From Clostridia bacterium (lineage in GTDB: Bacteria > Bacillota > Clostridia > Oscillospirales > Ruminococcaceae): a DNA stretch of 41,865 bases. Position 1 is the first letter of the stretch. Each line of letters starts with the position of its first letter. The position numbers were made by a program, and so were the translations under genes. Below the pieces are notes generated by a model. The model did no database searches, was not told where the DNA came from, and worked only from the letters and a program-made list of their open reading frames with translations. The DNA lies in contig RZZW01000029.1 of the NCBI GenBank assembly GCA_009929695.1, positions 1 to 41,865 of the forward strand, in the 5' to 3' direction. Shown here piece after piece: positions 16,865 to 26,131 of the stretch.

Positions 16865-17069
16865 CGTATATTATTTTTTTAATTTGCACAAATAAAAAAG
16901 CACTGTCAATGGGGTCATTCCATTGGCGTGCTTTTTTTCTGTTATATGCTTTTGGGTTTGGTGCTTTGCGGGTGACGGGGTTCAGCGCGCCCCATGTGGT
17001 GCGGCGTTTTGCAGCAAGCTCGCGCTGCTTTTTCTTTTGCATTTTTTCGATTGGGATAAATTTTTTCAT
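16848..17069 (-). CDS. small basic conserved-type hypothetical protein
   Basis: 73 aa from ATG 17069, set by ggagg 5 nt upstream. Very basic (MKKFIPIEKMQKKKQRELAA), then WGALNPVTRKAPNPKAYNRKKA. I recall similar short proteins with the 'W-x-x-NPVTRK-x-x-NPKAYNRKK' core annotated as hypothetical in many Clostridia, so it is probably real. Oddly, the last quarter of the frame is written across a strong bidirectional terminator hairpin (16894-16938), so a transcript from this strand would end before the stop codon unless the terminator is read through. RNA binding is possible from composition only. Confidence 0.65.
   Translation of the reverse strand: MKKFIPIEKMQKKKQRELAAKRRTTWGALNPVTRKAPNPKAYNRKKARQWNDPIDSAFLFVQIKKIIYANPSL
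16894..16938. terminator. bidirectional intrinsic terminator
   Basis: Stem aaaaaagcac / gtgctttttt plus an inner stem caatgg / ccattg around a 7-nt loop. U-tracts follow on both strands. It ends the flavoprotein-cyclophilin-acylphosphatase run on the plus strand and lies inside the 3' end of the small minus-strand gene. Confidence 0.85.
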
Positions 17070-17205
17070 TTTTTCCTCCATATAAGAAAGCGTTGTCGGG
17101 CAAGGCACTTTACGGAATGTGGGCTTAGCTCATCCGTCGCTCCGTACATTGTAAATTTTACAAATAAGCAAAGAAGTTCCGCTGAGGCAAGTGCTTCGCG
17201 CGTTA

Positions 17206-17300
17206 ATTGTAGGGGCGCGCATTGCTCGTCCGCTTTGGTTTGCGCAAATTTACCTCATCCGTCGCTCCTTCGTCGCGCCACCTTCTCCCGAGGGAGAAGG
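17206..17300. repeat. GTAGGGG palindrome and half of a CCTCATC element
   Basis: tgtaggggcgcgcattgctcgtccg (about 17209-17233) is a slightly degenerate GCGCAATGCGC core. cctcatccgtcgctccttcgtcgcgccaccttct (17253-17286) is the right half of a CCTCATC element, reversed, joined to a cttctcccgagggagaagg hairpin (17282-17300). The left half is missing. They fill the gap between the small basic gene and recQ. Confidence 0.7.
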
Positions 17301-17317
17301 CTTTATGAGCGGCAAAA

Positions 17318-19138
17318 CTACCTCTTATTAATTTCAGCCAAAAATGCTTCGCCGAAGCGGGAGAGTTTGGCTTCGCCTACGCCGGAGACTTGCAAAAATT
17401 CTTGCTCGTTTCTGGGCTTGCGGCGGCACATATCGTTTAGAGTTGCGTCGGTAAAAATGATGTAGGCGGGGACGTGCTTTTCGGCGGCGATTTTTGTGCG
17501 CAGGTGGCGCAAAGCTTCGTAAAGCTCCATATCCGCTTCGCCGACGGCGGGGGTTTTGGCGTTTTTCTTTGCTTTTTGCGGCTTTTGCGCCTCGATGGGC
17601 TTTTTCATTATTATGCCCGTCTGCGTTCCGTCGAGAACGTCGAGGGCTTTTTCCGTCAGCGTTAAAACCGGATATTCGCTGCCTGTCACCTCGGTGAAGC
17701 CGAGCATCGACAGCGTGTCGAGCAAGCGCCTTACGTCTTTTGCGGGCATTGACGAAAGCGCGCCGTAGCTTGGCAGAGCGTCAAGAGCGAGCGTTTCTAT
17801 TCGGCTGCTTTTTGCGCCGCGAAGCACGTCGGTTATGAGCGTCACGCCGTAGCGCTGGCCTGACGAGTGGATGCACGCGAGTATCACGCGGGCTTCGTTT
17901 GTGATGTCGACCGTCTCATAGCCGCGCTCACAGCTTGAGCAGTTGCCGCACGGCTCGGGCTGTTTTTCGCCGAAATATTTCAAGATAAACTCGCGCAGGC
18001 ACTCTGTTGTGGTGCAGTAAAACGTCATGAATTTTAGGCGGTCGAGGTCTTTGGCCTTGATGTCCGCCTGCTCTGCGTCCGTCAATTCGGGGTTTGGCTC
18101 GGAGTGCTCTATCAAAAAGCGGTTTGTGTGCACGTCGCGCGGGCTGTAGAGCAAAATGCACTCTGCCGCCGTGCCGTCGCGGCCTGCGCGGCCCGCCTCT
18201 TGGTAGTAGCTCTCGATGTTTTTCGGCATATTATAATGTACGACAAACGACACGTTTGACTTGTCGATGCCCATGCCGAACGCATTTGTGGCGACGATGA
18301 CTTGTATTTCATCGAGCACAAACGCGTCTTGATTTTCGCGGCGCTCGGCGTCGGAAAGACCCGCGTGATACCTTGCGGCGCGCACGCCGTGGCCTATTAA
18401 AAGCTCGCAGACCTCCTCGACAGCTTTTCTGGTGGCACAGTAGATTATGCCGCTTTTGTCGCCATAGCCGTCTATCATCGAGAGCAATTCGGCATTTTTA
18501 TTTTGCGGATATTTTACGCCGAAATAGAGGTTTGGGCGGTCGAAACCCGTCGTGACGACGAGCGGGTTTTCAAGGCGGAGAATGCTCATGATGTCGACTT
18601 TGACCTCGGCTGTCGCGGTGGCGGTGAACGCGCCGACGACGGGGCGGTAGGGCAAGGCGTCGATAAATTCGGTGATTTTTAAGTAGCTTGGGCGGAAATC
18701 TTGACCCCATTGAGACACGCAGTGCGCTTCATCGACGGCTATCATTGAGATTTTCAGGCTTTCGACGGCCTCTATAAATTGCGGCGACGCGAGGCGTTCG
18801 GGTGCGACGTAGATGATTTTGTACACGCCCTGCGCGGCGAGCGAAAGTGCCTTTGCATACTGGCCTGCGGTGAGCGAGCTGTTTAAATATGCGGCGCGAA
18901 CGCCCGCTTGAGACAGCGCGTAAACTTGGTCTTTCATGAGGGAAATGAGCGGGGAAATGATGAGCGAAACGCCGTCCATGAGCAGCGCGGGGATTTGGTA
19001 GCACAGCGATTTGCCCGCGCCGGTTGGCATGACGCACATTACGTCGCGCCCGCCGACAAGGCTGTCGATAATTTGCTCCTGCCCTTGACGAAACTCGTCG
19101 TAGCCGAAGTAATTTTTTAGCGTTTCGAGCTTTGTCAT
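17318..19138 (-). CDS. recQ: ATP-dependent DNA helicase RecQ
   Basis: 606 aa from ATG 19138 (gga-g about 10 nt upstream); longer frames lack support. SF2 helicase motifs: Walker A PTGAGKS near 39-44, DEAH at 136-139 in [20 protein letters not shown], and motif [12 protein letters not shown]. The RQC zinc-binding cysteines follow (CTTTEC...CGNCSSC). The C-terminus (about 530-606) is an HRDC domain ending in [19 protein letters not shown] 3'-5' helicase for recombination and fork repair. Full-length and intact. It starts about 120 nt downstream of the AI-2E gene on the same strand. Confidence 0.97.
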   Translation of the reverse strand: MTKLETLKNYFGYDEFRQGQEQIIDSLVGGRDVMCVMPTGAGKSLCYQIPALLMDGVSLIISPLISLMKDQVYALSQAGVRAAYLNSSLTAGQYAKALSLAAQGVYKIIYVAPERLASPQFIEAVESLKISMIAVDEAHCVSQWGQDFRPSYLKITEFIDALPYRPVVGAFTATATAEVKVDIMSILRLENPLVVTTGFDRPNLYFGVKYPQNKNAELLSMIDGYGDKSGIIYCATRKAVEEVCELLIGHGVRAARYHAGLSDAERRENQDAFVLDEIQVIVATNAFGMGIDKSNVSFVVHYNMPKNIESYYQEAGRAGRDGTAAECILLYSPRDVHTNRFLIEHSEPNPELTDAEQADIKAKDLDRLKFMTFYCTTTECLREFILKYFGEKQPEPCGNCSSCERGYETVDITNEARVILACIHSSGQRYGVTLITDVLRGAKSSRIETLALDALPSYGALSSMPAKDVRRLLDTLSMLGFTEVTGSEYPVLTLTEKALDVLDGTQTGIIMKKPIEAQKPQKAKKNAKTPAVGEADMELYEALRHLRTKIAAEKHVPAYIIFTDATLNDMCRRKPRNEQEFLQVSGVGEAKLSRFGEAFLAEINKR

Positions 19139-19186
19139 TGGGTGGGCTCCTGTCTGGTTTTGGGTGAGATTACGGAAAGGAGGTGC

Positions 19187-19209
19187 GGGACGGGAAACCC
19201 GTCCCCTAC
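19187..19209. repeat. GGGACGGGAAACCCGTCCCCTAC palindrome
   Basis: Single core with an 8-bp stem and the shared CCCCTAC edge, between recQ and the AI-2E family gene. The same core recurs at 27637-27660. Confidence 0.7.
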
Positions 19210-19257
19210 CGCGCGAATTATAAATTTGTGTGAACCGATGCACTTTGCAACTTCATT

Positions 19258-20403
19258 TTACTGTGTGAGTGTGTTTTTCGCTTCGGTGTTTCTTTTGCGC
19301 ACCCATTCTTTGGCTAGGGTGTAGATGACGCTGCCGACGGGGACGGCGAAGAGCATGCCGGCTAGGCCGGAAATTGCGCCGCCTATTGTGATGAATGCGA
19401 GCACCCACATGCCGGGCAGGCCGACCTGCGAGCCGACGACGTGCGGATAGATTAAATTGCCCTCAATTTGCTGCAAAATAAACAGGAAAATCACGAACCA
19501 CAGCGCTTGTATCGGGCTGACCATGAATATCATGAACGCGCCGATGCCCATGCTTAAAAACGCGCCGAACATTGGCACGAGCGCCATAAACGCGACGAGC
19601 GCGCCTATCATCGGGGCGTAGGGCAGGCGCAAAATGAGCATGCCAATCCAGCAAAGCGAGCCTAAAATGCACGCTTCGAGGCACTGGCCTGTGACGTAGG
19701 ATTCAAACGTCGTCTTTGTCAAATTGCCGACGTAAAGCAGCTTATCTAGCAGCTTTTGCGGCAAAATTGCGTCTAAAAAGCTGCGCATTTGGCGCTTGAG
19801 CGTCTCTTTATTTAACAGCACGTAAAACGCGAAAATGATGCCGATGACGGCGTTCATTATGCTGCCGGCGAGGGCTGTGACGAACGAAAATGTGCCGCCG
19901 AGAAGGTTTGTCGCGCCGCTTGTGACGTAGCCGACAAGCTTATTCGTGAGCGACGACCAGTCGACGGAGATGCCGGTTATCCACTCTTTAACCTGCGGAT
20001 AATCGCCCGCGTGCTCGAGGCTCCACTGCTGCAAAGACGCTAAATATTTTGGCACTGACGACGCGAGCATACCGAACGCGTTGCCAAGCTCCGGCACGAC
20101 AAGACCCATCACGAGCGCCACAACTGCGCAGACGAAAATTATCGACAGCGTAAGACAAATGGGGCGGCGAAGCTTTATAAGGCGCTTATTTTTCGGCTTG
20201 ACAAGGACGATGCGCTCAAGCTGGCGCATTGGCAGATTTAGCACGAAAGCTATGCCGCAGCCGAGCAAAAGCGGGAAAATGAGCGAGAAAAGCGTGCCGA
20301 CAAAGCTGACGGCTGTCGCGGGTTTTTCGACTATTGTGTAAAAAAGTATTGCGCCGCAGACGACGCCGAGAAGCCGCAGTGCGGATTTTTTATCGAGTTG
20401 CAT
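19258..20403 (-). CDS. AI-2E family transporter
   Basis: 381-aa polytopic membrane protein with about eight hydrophobic segments. N-terminal pairs (LLGVVCGAILFYTIVE, SLIFPLLLGCGIAFVLNLPM), a soluble middle segment containing SLEHAGDYPQVKEW, and a C-terminal block with LVPMFGAFLSMGIGAFM, then QQIEGNLIYPHVVGSQVGLP are characteristic of the family (formerly PerM/YdiK/TqsA). Members export AI-2 or act in Na+/H+ exchange; which applies cannot be decided. Intact. The start is ATG at 20403, with ggggggct upstream. Confidence 0.92.
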   Translation of the reverse strand: MQLDKKSALRLLGVVCGAILFYTIVEKPATAVSFVGTLFSLIFPLLLGCGIAFVLNLPMRQLERIVLVKPKNKRLIKLRRPICLTLSIIFVCAVVALVMGLVVPELGNAFGMLASSVPKYLASLQQWSLEHAGDYPQVKEWITGISVDWSSLTNKLVGYVTSGATNLLGGTFSFVTALAGSIMNAVIGIIFAFYVLLNKETLKRQMRSFLDAILPQKLLDKLLYVGNLTKTTFESYVTGQCLEACILGSLCWIGMLILRLPYAPMIGALVAFMALVPMFGAFLSMGIGAFMIFMVSPIQALWFVIFLFILQQIEGNLIYPHVVGSQVGLPGMWVLAFITIGGAISGLAGMLFAVPVGSVIYTLAKEWVRKRNTEAKNTLTQ

Positions 20404-20440
20404 TAAATAGCCCCCCTTTTTAATTTGATTGTAACATAAA

Positions 20441-21142
20441 TCACCTGAAAAGCAACAGCAAAACGCCGTAAATAATTGGCTGATGAAGCATATAAATGAC
20501 GAGGCTGCGGCGGCTGACCCACTCGCAGATTTTCACGCGCGGGATATTCATGACAGCGGCGCGGGCTGGGCTTTCCATGACGGCGCGCCACGCAAAATAG
20601 CCGAAGATGTAGAGGAAAAGCCACGGAATGAGCGCGAAATAGTCGCTTGAATAAAAGCCCTCGCGCGGAAAGCCGAGCCAGTAGAAAAACCGAAACGGAT
20701 AGCCGTGGCGCGGGACGTTATATGTGACAGCAAACAGCGCAAAAAACACGAGTGCGGCAGGCGTGGCGGGCAGTTTTTTTAACAGCGGAAGCAGCAGCGC
20801 CGCGATGAACGCCGACGCGCCGAGCAGGCTTAAAATGCCGAAATGAATGACTTCCTCTGGCATAAAAAAGTACGTGATGAGCGTTAAAAGGCAGCCGCAG
20901 CCGAAAAGTGTTGCGGCGTGGCGCATGGGTTTTCGCGACAGCGGCAGCACTGCGCCGGAGCAAATTATGAACGTGAAGCAGATAAATTGCTGCCAAAAAA
21001 ACGCACCGAGGCTTTTAAACCAGGGCGCGTCAACACCGAAAATATACACGATATCGTACATCGCATGGAACGCAAGCATGTTGACAAGCGCGATTGATTT
21101 GGCGATATCGAGGATTGAGGCGCGGGCATGGGTGTTTGGCAT
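20441..21142 (-). CDS. DUF1624 / heparan-alpha-glucosaminide N-acetyltransferase-like membrane protein
   Basis: 233 aa with about seven transmembrane segments. The opening ILDIAKSIALVNMLAFHAMYDI matches the 'R/DxxRGxAxxxMxxxHxxxD' signature of DUF1624 proteins, including a membrane His that in the eukaryotic enzyme transfers acetyl groups from CoA to sugars on the far side of the membrane. The C-terminus (SRRSLVIYMLHQPIIYG) is also typical. Likely acylates a surface sugar or polymer; the substrate is unknown. Same strand as, and upstream of, the AI-2E gene, separated by only 37 nt. Confidence 0.85.
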   Translation of the reverse strand: MPNTHARASILDIAKSIALVNMLAFHAMYDIVYIFGVDAPWFKSLGAFFWQQFICFTFIICSGAVLPLSRKPMRHAATLFGCGCLLTLITYFFMPEEVIHFGILSLLGASAFIAALLLPLLKKLPATPAALVFFALFAVTYNVPRHGYPFRFFYWLGFPREGFYSSDYFALIPWLFLYIFGYFAWRAVMESPARAAVMNIPRVKICEWVSRRSLVIYMLHQPIIYGVLLLLFR

Positions 21143-21166
21143 GGTTGTGGTTTCCTTTTTTCATAT

Positions 21167-21519
21167 TGTAGGGGGCGGCGTCCTCGACGCCCCGAAAAGC
21201 GGCGGCGTGCAGCAAAATTGCAATCACGCGCGAAACCGTCAACGTGGATTGTAGGGGTCGATGCCCACATCGACCCGCAGCCGCAGAGATGTTCAAACCT
21301 AGCGGACGCGCAATGCGCGCCCCTACAAAGGCTGTTATTTCACCATATAAACTGCATCATGGGGGACACGTTGCCCTCTGCAAGAGCGGGACGTCGAGGA
21401 CGCCGTCCCCTACATTGCACATTGTAAAATTGTGTAAATCTATCGGACGAGCGAAGCTCGCCCCTACAATTTTCGGCGAATTTGCAGTGAACCGTAGGGG
21501 CGGATTCCATATCCGCCCG
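21167..21519. repeat. cluster of six GTAGGGG palindromes
   Basis: The 391-bp gap holds six cores with alternating orientation: GGCGTCCTCGACGCC (21167-21194), TCGATGCCCACATCGA (21250-21276), GCGCAATGCGC (21303-21327), GTCGAGGAC (21388-21414), GAGCGAAGCTC (21444-21468) and GGATTCCATATCC (21493-21519). All have the TGTAGGGG or CCCCTACA edge. Between cores three and four lies the module tcatgggggacacgttgccc...tctgcaagagc, shared with 29130, 33400 and 34970. No gene or RNA recognised. Confidence 0.85.
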
Positions 21520-21534
21520 CAATTTCGCGCAAAT

Positions 21535-22689
21535 TTAAATTTTTTCAAAAAATTTTTCAACATCTTCCCTGCTTGCCTTCGCAACCGATCCCTGGCACAG
21601 AGCGGGTTTTCCGCCGCCTTTGCCGTTGTGGGCGGCGTTTAGGGCTTTTACGGTGTCGCGCACGTCGCCTGATTTGATGCCTATTGCGTACTGATAACCG
21701 TCGTCTTTTTTAGAAAACACGGCGCAAATTCCGTCGCATTTTTCGCAAAGGGCAAGGCACATTCTGCGCTGAGAATCGGGCGAGAGGTTGTCCTCAAAGC
21801 ACACGGCGCGGCTTTTGCCTGCAAATTCGTCGGCTGTTTTTTCAAAAATTTTATTTTCGGCTGCCGCAAGCTGCGCGTGCAGGGCGATGTTTTCGTCCGC
21901 GAGACGCTTCACTGCGGCGGCTGTTTCGTCTGGCTTAGCGCTTAACTGCACGGAAATTGCGTCAACATTTTTGCATTTGCGCTCGTAGTCTGCAAGGGCG
22001 CGCATTCCGCACACCATTGTCACGCGCATGCCGCCCTTGTAGCTTTGGGCGCTTATCAGCTTTATTATGCCCACTTCGCTTGAGCGCGAAACATGCGTGC
22101 CGCAGCAAGCGCAAACGTCGGTTTTGCCTATCGAGACTATGCGCACCTGACCGTCGATTTCTTTTTTGCTGCGGTATTCAAGGTGCGAAAGCTCTGTGGG
22201 GGACGGGTATGTAACGTTGACGGACACGTTTTTCCAAATTATCCAGTTTGAAGATTTTTCGACATTTTCGATGTCGTCGGCTGTTAAAACGCCCGAAAAA
22301 TCGACGGTCACGGTATCGTCGCCAATGTGAAAGCCGACGTTATTATAGCCGTATTGCGCGTGAACAATGCCGCTTACAATATGCTCGCCGGAGTGCTGCT
22401 GCATATGGTCGAGACGGCGCGTAAAGTCGATGTCGCCCTGAACGCAGGCGCCTTTGCGCAGCGGGACGGTGACGGTGTGCCATATGATGCCGTCCTTTTC
22501 TTTTACGTCGGTGACGCGCGCTTCGCCCAGTGCGCCCTTATCGGCAGGCTGACCGCCGCCCTCGGGGAAAAACGCCGTTGCGTCAAGCGCCACGCGGAAT
22601 GCGTCGCCGAAAGGCTCGCACGCAAGCACCGTTGCGCAGAAATCGCGTCTGTAAACATCTTCCTCGTACAATTTAATTGTGCTGTTCAT
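21535..22689 (-). CDS. alanyl-tRNA editing protein (AlaX-type with DHHA1 domain)
   Basis: 384 aa. Trans-editing enzyme that deacylates Ser- or Gly-tRNA(Ala). The editing domain holds zinc ligands H99 and H103 (QQHSGEHIVSG) and the second pair in CACCGTHVSRSSE (C195/C196 and H199). A coiled region (about 230-280) leads to a DHHA1-like C-terminus with NGKGGGKPALCQGS. This is the long AlaX form, as in clostridial genomes. The ATG start follows ggagg closely. The upstream region contains an 18-bp perfect palindrome with a TATAAT on each strand. Confidence 0.93.
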   Translation of the reverse strand: MNSTIKLYEEDVYRRDFCATVLACEPFGDAFRVALDATAFFPEGGGQPADKGALGEARVTDVKEKDGIIWHTVTVPLRKGACVQGDIDFTRRLDHMQQHSGEHIVSGIVHAQYGYNNVGFHIGDDTVTVDFSGVLTADDIENVEKSSNWIIWKNVSVNVTYPSPTELSHLEYRSKKEIDGQVRIVSIGKTDVCACCGTHVSRSSEVGIIKLISAQSYKGGMRVTMVCGMRALADYERKCKNVDAISVQLSAKPDETAAAVKRLADENIALHAQLAAAENKIFEKTADEFAGKSRAVCFEDNLSPDSQRRMCLALCEKCDGICAVFSKKDDGYQYAIGIKSGDVRDTVKALNAAHNGKGGGKPALCQGSVAKASREDVEKFFEKI

Positions 22690-22735
22690 TCTGCTCCTCC
22701 GTGAAAGTTCACTTGTGTTTTCGGCTCAAGATTAG

Positions 22736-22753
22736 TATAATGTATACATTATA
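22736..22753. promoter_or_regulatory. 18-bp perfect palindrome carrying two -10 boxes
   Basis: tataatgtatacattata, between the AlaX-type gene and the divergent malQ. TATAAT reads on both strands, so it may be the -10 of the minus-strand gene (a weak TTACAA -35 lies 18 nt upstream) and a repressor site at once. No regulator identified. Confidence 0.45.
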
Positions 22754-22877
22754 ACATAATAATTTGGGCAATTGTAACAATAAAAGTGCAGAATTTTTTG
22801 GCAAAAAAACTGCTGCATTTGTTATATAATACATATATTATAGCTTGCGGCAAAAAAAGCCGCGCAAAGGGGTAAAA

Positions 22878-24362
22878 ATGGAATTGAAAAGACAGAGCGG
22901 AATACTTATGCCGGTGGCGAGCCTGCCCGCAAAATACGGCATCGGCACGCTTGGCAAGAGCGCGTATGATTTTGTGGATTTTCTCAAAAAGGCCAAGCAG
23001 AGCGTGTGGCAGATTTTGCCGCTTGTGCAGACAGGCTTTGGCGACAGCCCATATCAGAGCTGTAGCGCCTTCGCGGGCAACCCTTATTTTATCGACCTCG
23101 ATATTCTTGAAAAAGACGGGCTGCTTAAAAAAAGCGAGTATGCGCACGTCGATTTTGGCAAAAATGAAAATGAAGTCGACTACGAAAAGCTGCATGACGC
23201 GCGCTACGGCGTGCTGCGGCTCGCGTTTGAGAGGTTTGCGAAGTGGTTTCCGGACGGCTACTATCGTTTTTGCTTTGAGCAGGGCTGGTGGCTTGAGGAC
23301 TACGCGCTTTACATGACGGCAAAGGGCATCAGCGGCGACAAATGCTATCTCGATTGGGACGCGGATATCCGAGCGCACCGCCGCGAAGCCATCGACAAAA
23401 TTTATGCCGAGCACGAAAAAGAAGTGCATTTTTGGAAGTTTTGCCAGTATCAGTTCAGCCTGCAATGGACGGCGCTAAAGGCGTATGCGAACGAAAATGG
23501 CATAAAAATAATGGGCGATATTCCGATTTACGTCGCGTCCGACTCCGCTGACGTTTGGGCGGGCAGCGAGCTTTTCAGCCTTGACGAAAACGGCTTGCCG
23601 CGCGAGGTCGCGGGGTGTCCGCCCGATTATTTCGCGCCCGACGGTCAGCTTTGGGGCAATCCGCTTTACGACTGGCCGCACCACGCCGCCACAAAATATG
23701 AGTGGTGGATAAAGCGCATTCGCTACGCGACGAGCATTTACGACATCGTGCGCATAGACCATTTCCGCGCGTTCGACACGTATTACGCCATTCCGTCTGG
23801 CGACACGACGGCGAAAAACGGCAAGTGGTGCAACGGCCCGCGCATGGAGCTTTTTGACGCGGTGCACGCTGCGCTTGGCGAAGTGCCTGTTGTCGCGGAG
23901 GATTTGGGCGATATTTTCGATTCTGTGCGCGATTTGCTAAAGGCGAGCGATTTTCCCGGCATGAAGGTGACGCAATTTGCATTTGACGGCGGCGATAATG
24001 AGTATTTGCCGCACAATTTCCCTGTGAAATGCGTGGCATACACCGGCACGCACGACAACACGACGATTGCCGACTGGTACAAAACAGCGCCCGCAAAAAC
24101 GCGCAAAAACGCAAAGGAATATCTTGGAATTTCGTCTGAGGAGGGCGTTGTGCGCGCGATGCTGCGCGGCGTTATGTCAAGCACGGCGTACCTCTGCATT
24201 GTGGCAATGCCGGACTGGCTTGGGCTTGGCGCAAACGGACGTATAAACACACCGTCGACCCTCGGCGGCAAAAACTGGGTGTGGAGAGCCACAAAACCCG
24301 ACTTCTCCCCCGCCCTAGCCAAACGCATAGCGCACGAGACGGAGCTTTACGGGAGAGCGTGA
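22878..24362 (+). CDS. malQ: 4-alpha-glucanotransferase (amylomaltase)
   Basis: 494 aa from ATG 22878 (aaagggg upstream). GH77 enzyme that disproportionates maltodextrins and helps build or degrade glycogen. Catalytic residues: nucleophile D294 in VRIDHFRAFD, acid/base E341 in VVAEDLG, and D393 in YTGTHDNTT. The N-terminal signature RQSGILMPVASLPAKYGIGT is conserved. Complete and cytosolic. It is divergent from the AlaX-type gene; a TATAAT at 22825-22830 may be its -10. No other maltose gene is in the window. Confidence 0.97.
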   Translation: MELKRQSGILMPVASLPAKYGIGTLGKSAYDFVDFLKKAKQSVWQILPLVQTGFGDSPYQSCSAFAGNPYFIDLDILEKDGLLKKSEYAHVDFGKNENEVDYEKLHDARYGVLRLAFERFAKWFPDGYYRFCFEQGWWLEDYALYMTAKGISGDKCYLDWDADIRAHRREAIDKIYAEHEKEVHFWKFCQYQFSLQWTALKAYANENGIKIMGDIPIYVASDSADVWAGSELFSLDENGLPREVAGCPPDYFAPDGQLWGNPLYDWPHHAATKYEWWIKRIRYATSIYDIVRIDHFRAFDTYYAIPSGDTTAKNGKWCNGPRMELFDAVHAALGEVPVVAEDLGDIFDSVRDLLKASDFPGMKVTQFAFDGGDNEYLPHNFPVKCVAYTGTHDNTTIADWYKTAPAKTRKNAKEYLGISSEEGVVRAMLRGVMSSTAYLCIVAMPDWLGLGANGRINTPSTLGGKNWVWRATKPDFSPALAKRIAHETELYGRA

Positions 24363-24378
24363 ATTTGCGCAACCTATA

Positions 24379-24593
24379 CGGACGCGCAATGCGCGCCCCT
24401 ACAAACCGCCGTAAATTTGCGGTGACCCGTAGGGGCGGATTCAATATCCGCCCGCAATTGTGCTGATCTACAACGTGCGCCGTAGAGCGGGGCACGTTGT
24501 AAATTTAAATGAACATTTTCACCTCATCAGTCGGCTTCACCGACAGCTTCCCCTCAAGGAGAAGGTGGCGCGACGAAGGAGCGACGGATGAGG
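24379..24593. repeat. two GTAGGGG palindromes and a CCTCATC element
   Basis: cggacgcgcaatgcgcgcccctac (24379-24402) and gtaggggcggattcaatatccgccc (about 24429-24453) are followed by a shortened CCTCATC element (24522-24593) that keeps gaaggtggcgcgacgaaggagcgacggatgagg but has a different left stem (cagtcggcttcaccgacag). They fill the malQ/HAD gap. Confidence 0.8.
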
Positions 24594-24643
24594 TGGAGTT
24601 GCGTGAGCCCACCTCACAATTTAAAATTTAAGGAAAAACACAG

Positions 24644-25447
24644 ATGATAAAACTTATTGTTTCCGACATGGACGGAACGCTGCTGACGCCGGAGCGAAAT
24701 CTGCCGGACGGATTTTTTGAACTTATGGAAAAATGCCGCGCGAAAGGTGCGGAATTTGTCGTTGGCAGCGGGCGAAGCTGGCTTATGCTGCGGCATTTAT
24801 TTGAGCCGTACTGCGACGACATGATATTTATTTGCGACAACGGCGGCTTTATGAAGCACCGCGCCCACGCGCCGCAGGTGAACGCGATGAAGCGCGAGGA
24901 CTGGCTGAAATCCGCCGCCGACATCGACGCGCTTGGCGACGCGGCGCGGGCTGTGCTGTGCGGAATGAAGGGCGTTTACGTGCATTCCCTGCCCGACGAG
25001 GTGAAATTCGCGACGGAGATCACCGATTATTACAGCTCGTACCACGAGGTTGAAAACTTTGCGGACATTGACGACGAAATTTTCAAAACAGCGATATGCA
25101 CGCGCGGAGCGTCGAGCGAAATGCTTGCGCCGCTTGAAAAAACGCTGCCCGAAAGCCTGCGCGTAGTGCTGTCTGGCCCGCATTACCTCGACGTTATGGA
25201 AAAAAGCGTCTCAAAGGGCGCGGCGCTTGCGCGTTTGCAAAAGCAGCTTGGCGTTACGGCTGACGAGACAATGGTTTTCGGCGATTATTACAACGACATC
25301 GAGATGCTAAAGCTTGCAAAATACAGCTATATAATGGAAAACGCCGTGCCCGATATGCGTCAGCACGGCGCGTTCACCGCCCCCTCAAACGCCGACGCGG
25401 GCGTGTTAAAGGTGATGCAAAGCGTTGTTATTGAGGGCAAAATTTAA
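24644..25447 (+). CDS. Cof-type HAD hydrolase
   Basis: 267-aa haloacid dehalogenase phosphatase of the Cof/type IIB group. Motif I is DMDGTLL at residues 7-13 (nucleophile and acid/base Asp), motif II lies in FVVGSGRSW, and motif IV is FGDYYNDIEMLK near the C-terminus, where N-D replaces the commoner N-D-I-x-M form only slightly. A cap domain lies between. Typical substrates are sugar phosphates or FMN/PLP. Starts at ATG with aaggaaaaac upstream, 281 nt after malQ. The metabolite cannot be inferred. Confidence 0.92.
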   Translation: MIKLIVSDMDGTLLTPERNLPDGFFELMEKCRAKGAEFVVGSGRSWLMLRHLFEPYCDDMIFICDNGGFMKHRAHAPQVNAMKREDWLKSAADIDALGDAARAVLCGMKGVYVHSLPDEVKFATEITDYYSSYHEVENFADIDDEIFKTAICTRGASSEMLAPLEKTLPESLRVVLSGPHYLDVMEKSVSKGAALARLQKQLGVTADETMVFGDYYNDIEMLKLAKYSYIMENAVPDMRQHGAFTAPSNADAGVLKVMQSVVIEGKI

Positions 25448-25508
25448 TCACAGCCGACACAACTTGGACGAATTAGCGTGGTAGCATAAGGCAAAGGGAG
25501 TGACTTTA

Positions 25509-25790
25509 ATGAAACGGATTTTTGCTTTGATTACCACGCTTTTTATTTTATTTTGCGGCTGTGCGCAGACGGCGGAGCAGCCCGCGGAGACTGCCGCGCC
25601 GCCCGCAGAGCCGCAGACAAGTGAGCTTACGCTTTTGTCTGATAGAAATTTCAGCTACATTGATGACAACGGCTTTTACAGTCTTGAGGACATGGGCAAC
25701 GGCGATTTTTAAAACCTTATGTACAGCGATTTTGCGCAGATGAAGCAAAGCTATCTTTGCGACGTAGAGGGCTGCGGCATTTCACAAGGT
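25509..25790 (+). pseudogene. truncated lipoprotein gene
   Basis: Starts MKRIFALITTLFILFCGCAQ, a lipoprotein signal with a FCGC lipobox (upstream ggagtg), then a Pro/Ala/Glu-rich stretch. An in-frame TAA (25710-25712) stops it after 67 codons, yet the same frame goes on with NLMYSDFAQMKQSYLCDVEGC. I recall this 'LMY-x-DYA-x-K-x-x-x-LC' segment from large extracellular lipoproteins of Oscillospiraceae, which then continue for hundreds of residues. Here homology stops near 25790, where DNA of another style begins. So both a stop mutation and a truncation are visible. The family link is from memory and moderately certain. Confidence 0.65.
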
Positions 25791-25833
25791 ACGCTGTATA
25801 AGGCGAAAAACGAACGAAAAAACGAAAAGGAGA

Positions 25834-26131
25834 ATGAAAATTATGGCACAGAAAATTAAGAGGACTTCTAAAAAGCAATTCTAATTACTCACCGAAGTTC
25901 CGCAACATAGAATCGGGTTGGGTTGGTGAAACTCTTGTCGGTTGGGTTAGAGGTCAAGTGTCGATTGATGGCGGTACTTATTACGGAGATTTTCAAATGC
26001 GGTTTGTATATGACGCTACCACCTATGACAAGCCTACTGCCGTTTGGGTATATAAGAGCATTGACGGAAAAACAATCGGTTGGAACGAAGATTTAGAAGA
26101 TGAATATTCAGCTATGGAGCGTGGGAAATGA
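25834..26131 (+). pseudogene. remnant coding DNA at the left end of the recombinase insert
   Basis: aaaagg and ATG 25834 begin MKIMAQKIKRTSKKQF followed by a stop; MAQKIKR-like starts are common in clostridial serine recombinases, so this may be a cut-off recombinase. From about 25875 another frame runs without a stop to TGA 26129-26131: it includes GWVGETLVGWVRGQVSIDGG and ends SAMERGK, about 80 residues with no start codon. Its TGA overlaps the ATG of the recombinase, as in a coupled operon. I do not recognise this protein. The sequence is less rich in gcg/cgc codons than its surroundings, in keeping with foreign origin. Confidence 0.5.

Noticed and set aside
21167..21519. CRISPR-like array of regularly repeated units
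   Set aside because: Units are palindromes in alternating orientation with different cores and irregular spacing (52-86 bp); there are no unique spacers of constant length and no cas genes.
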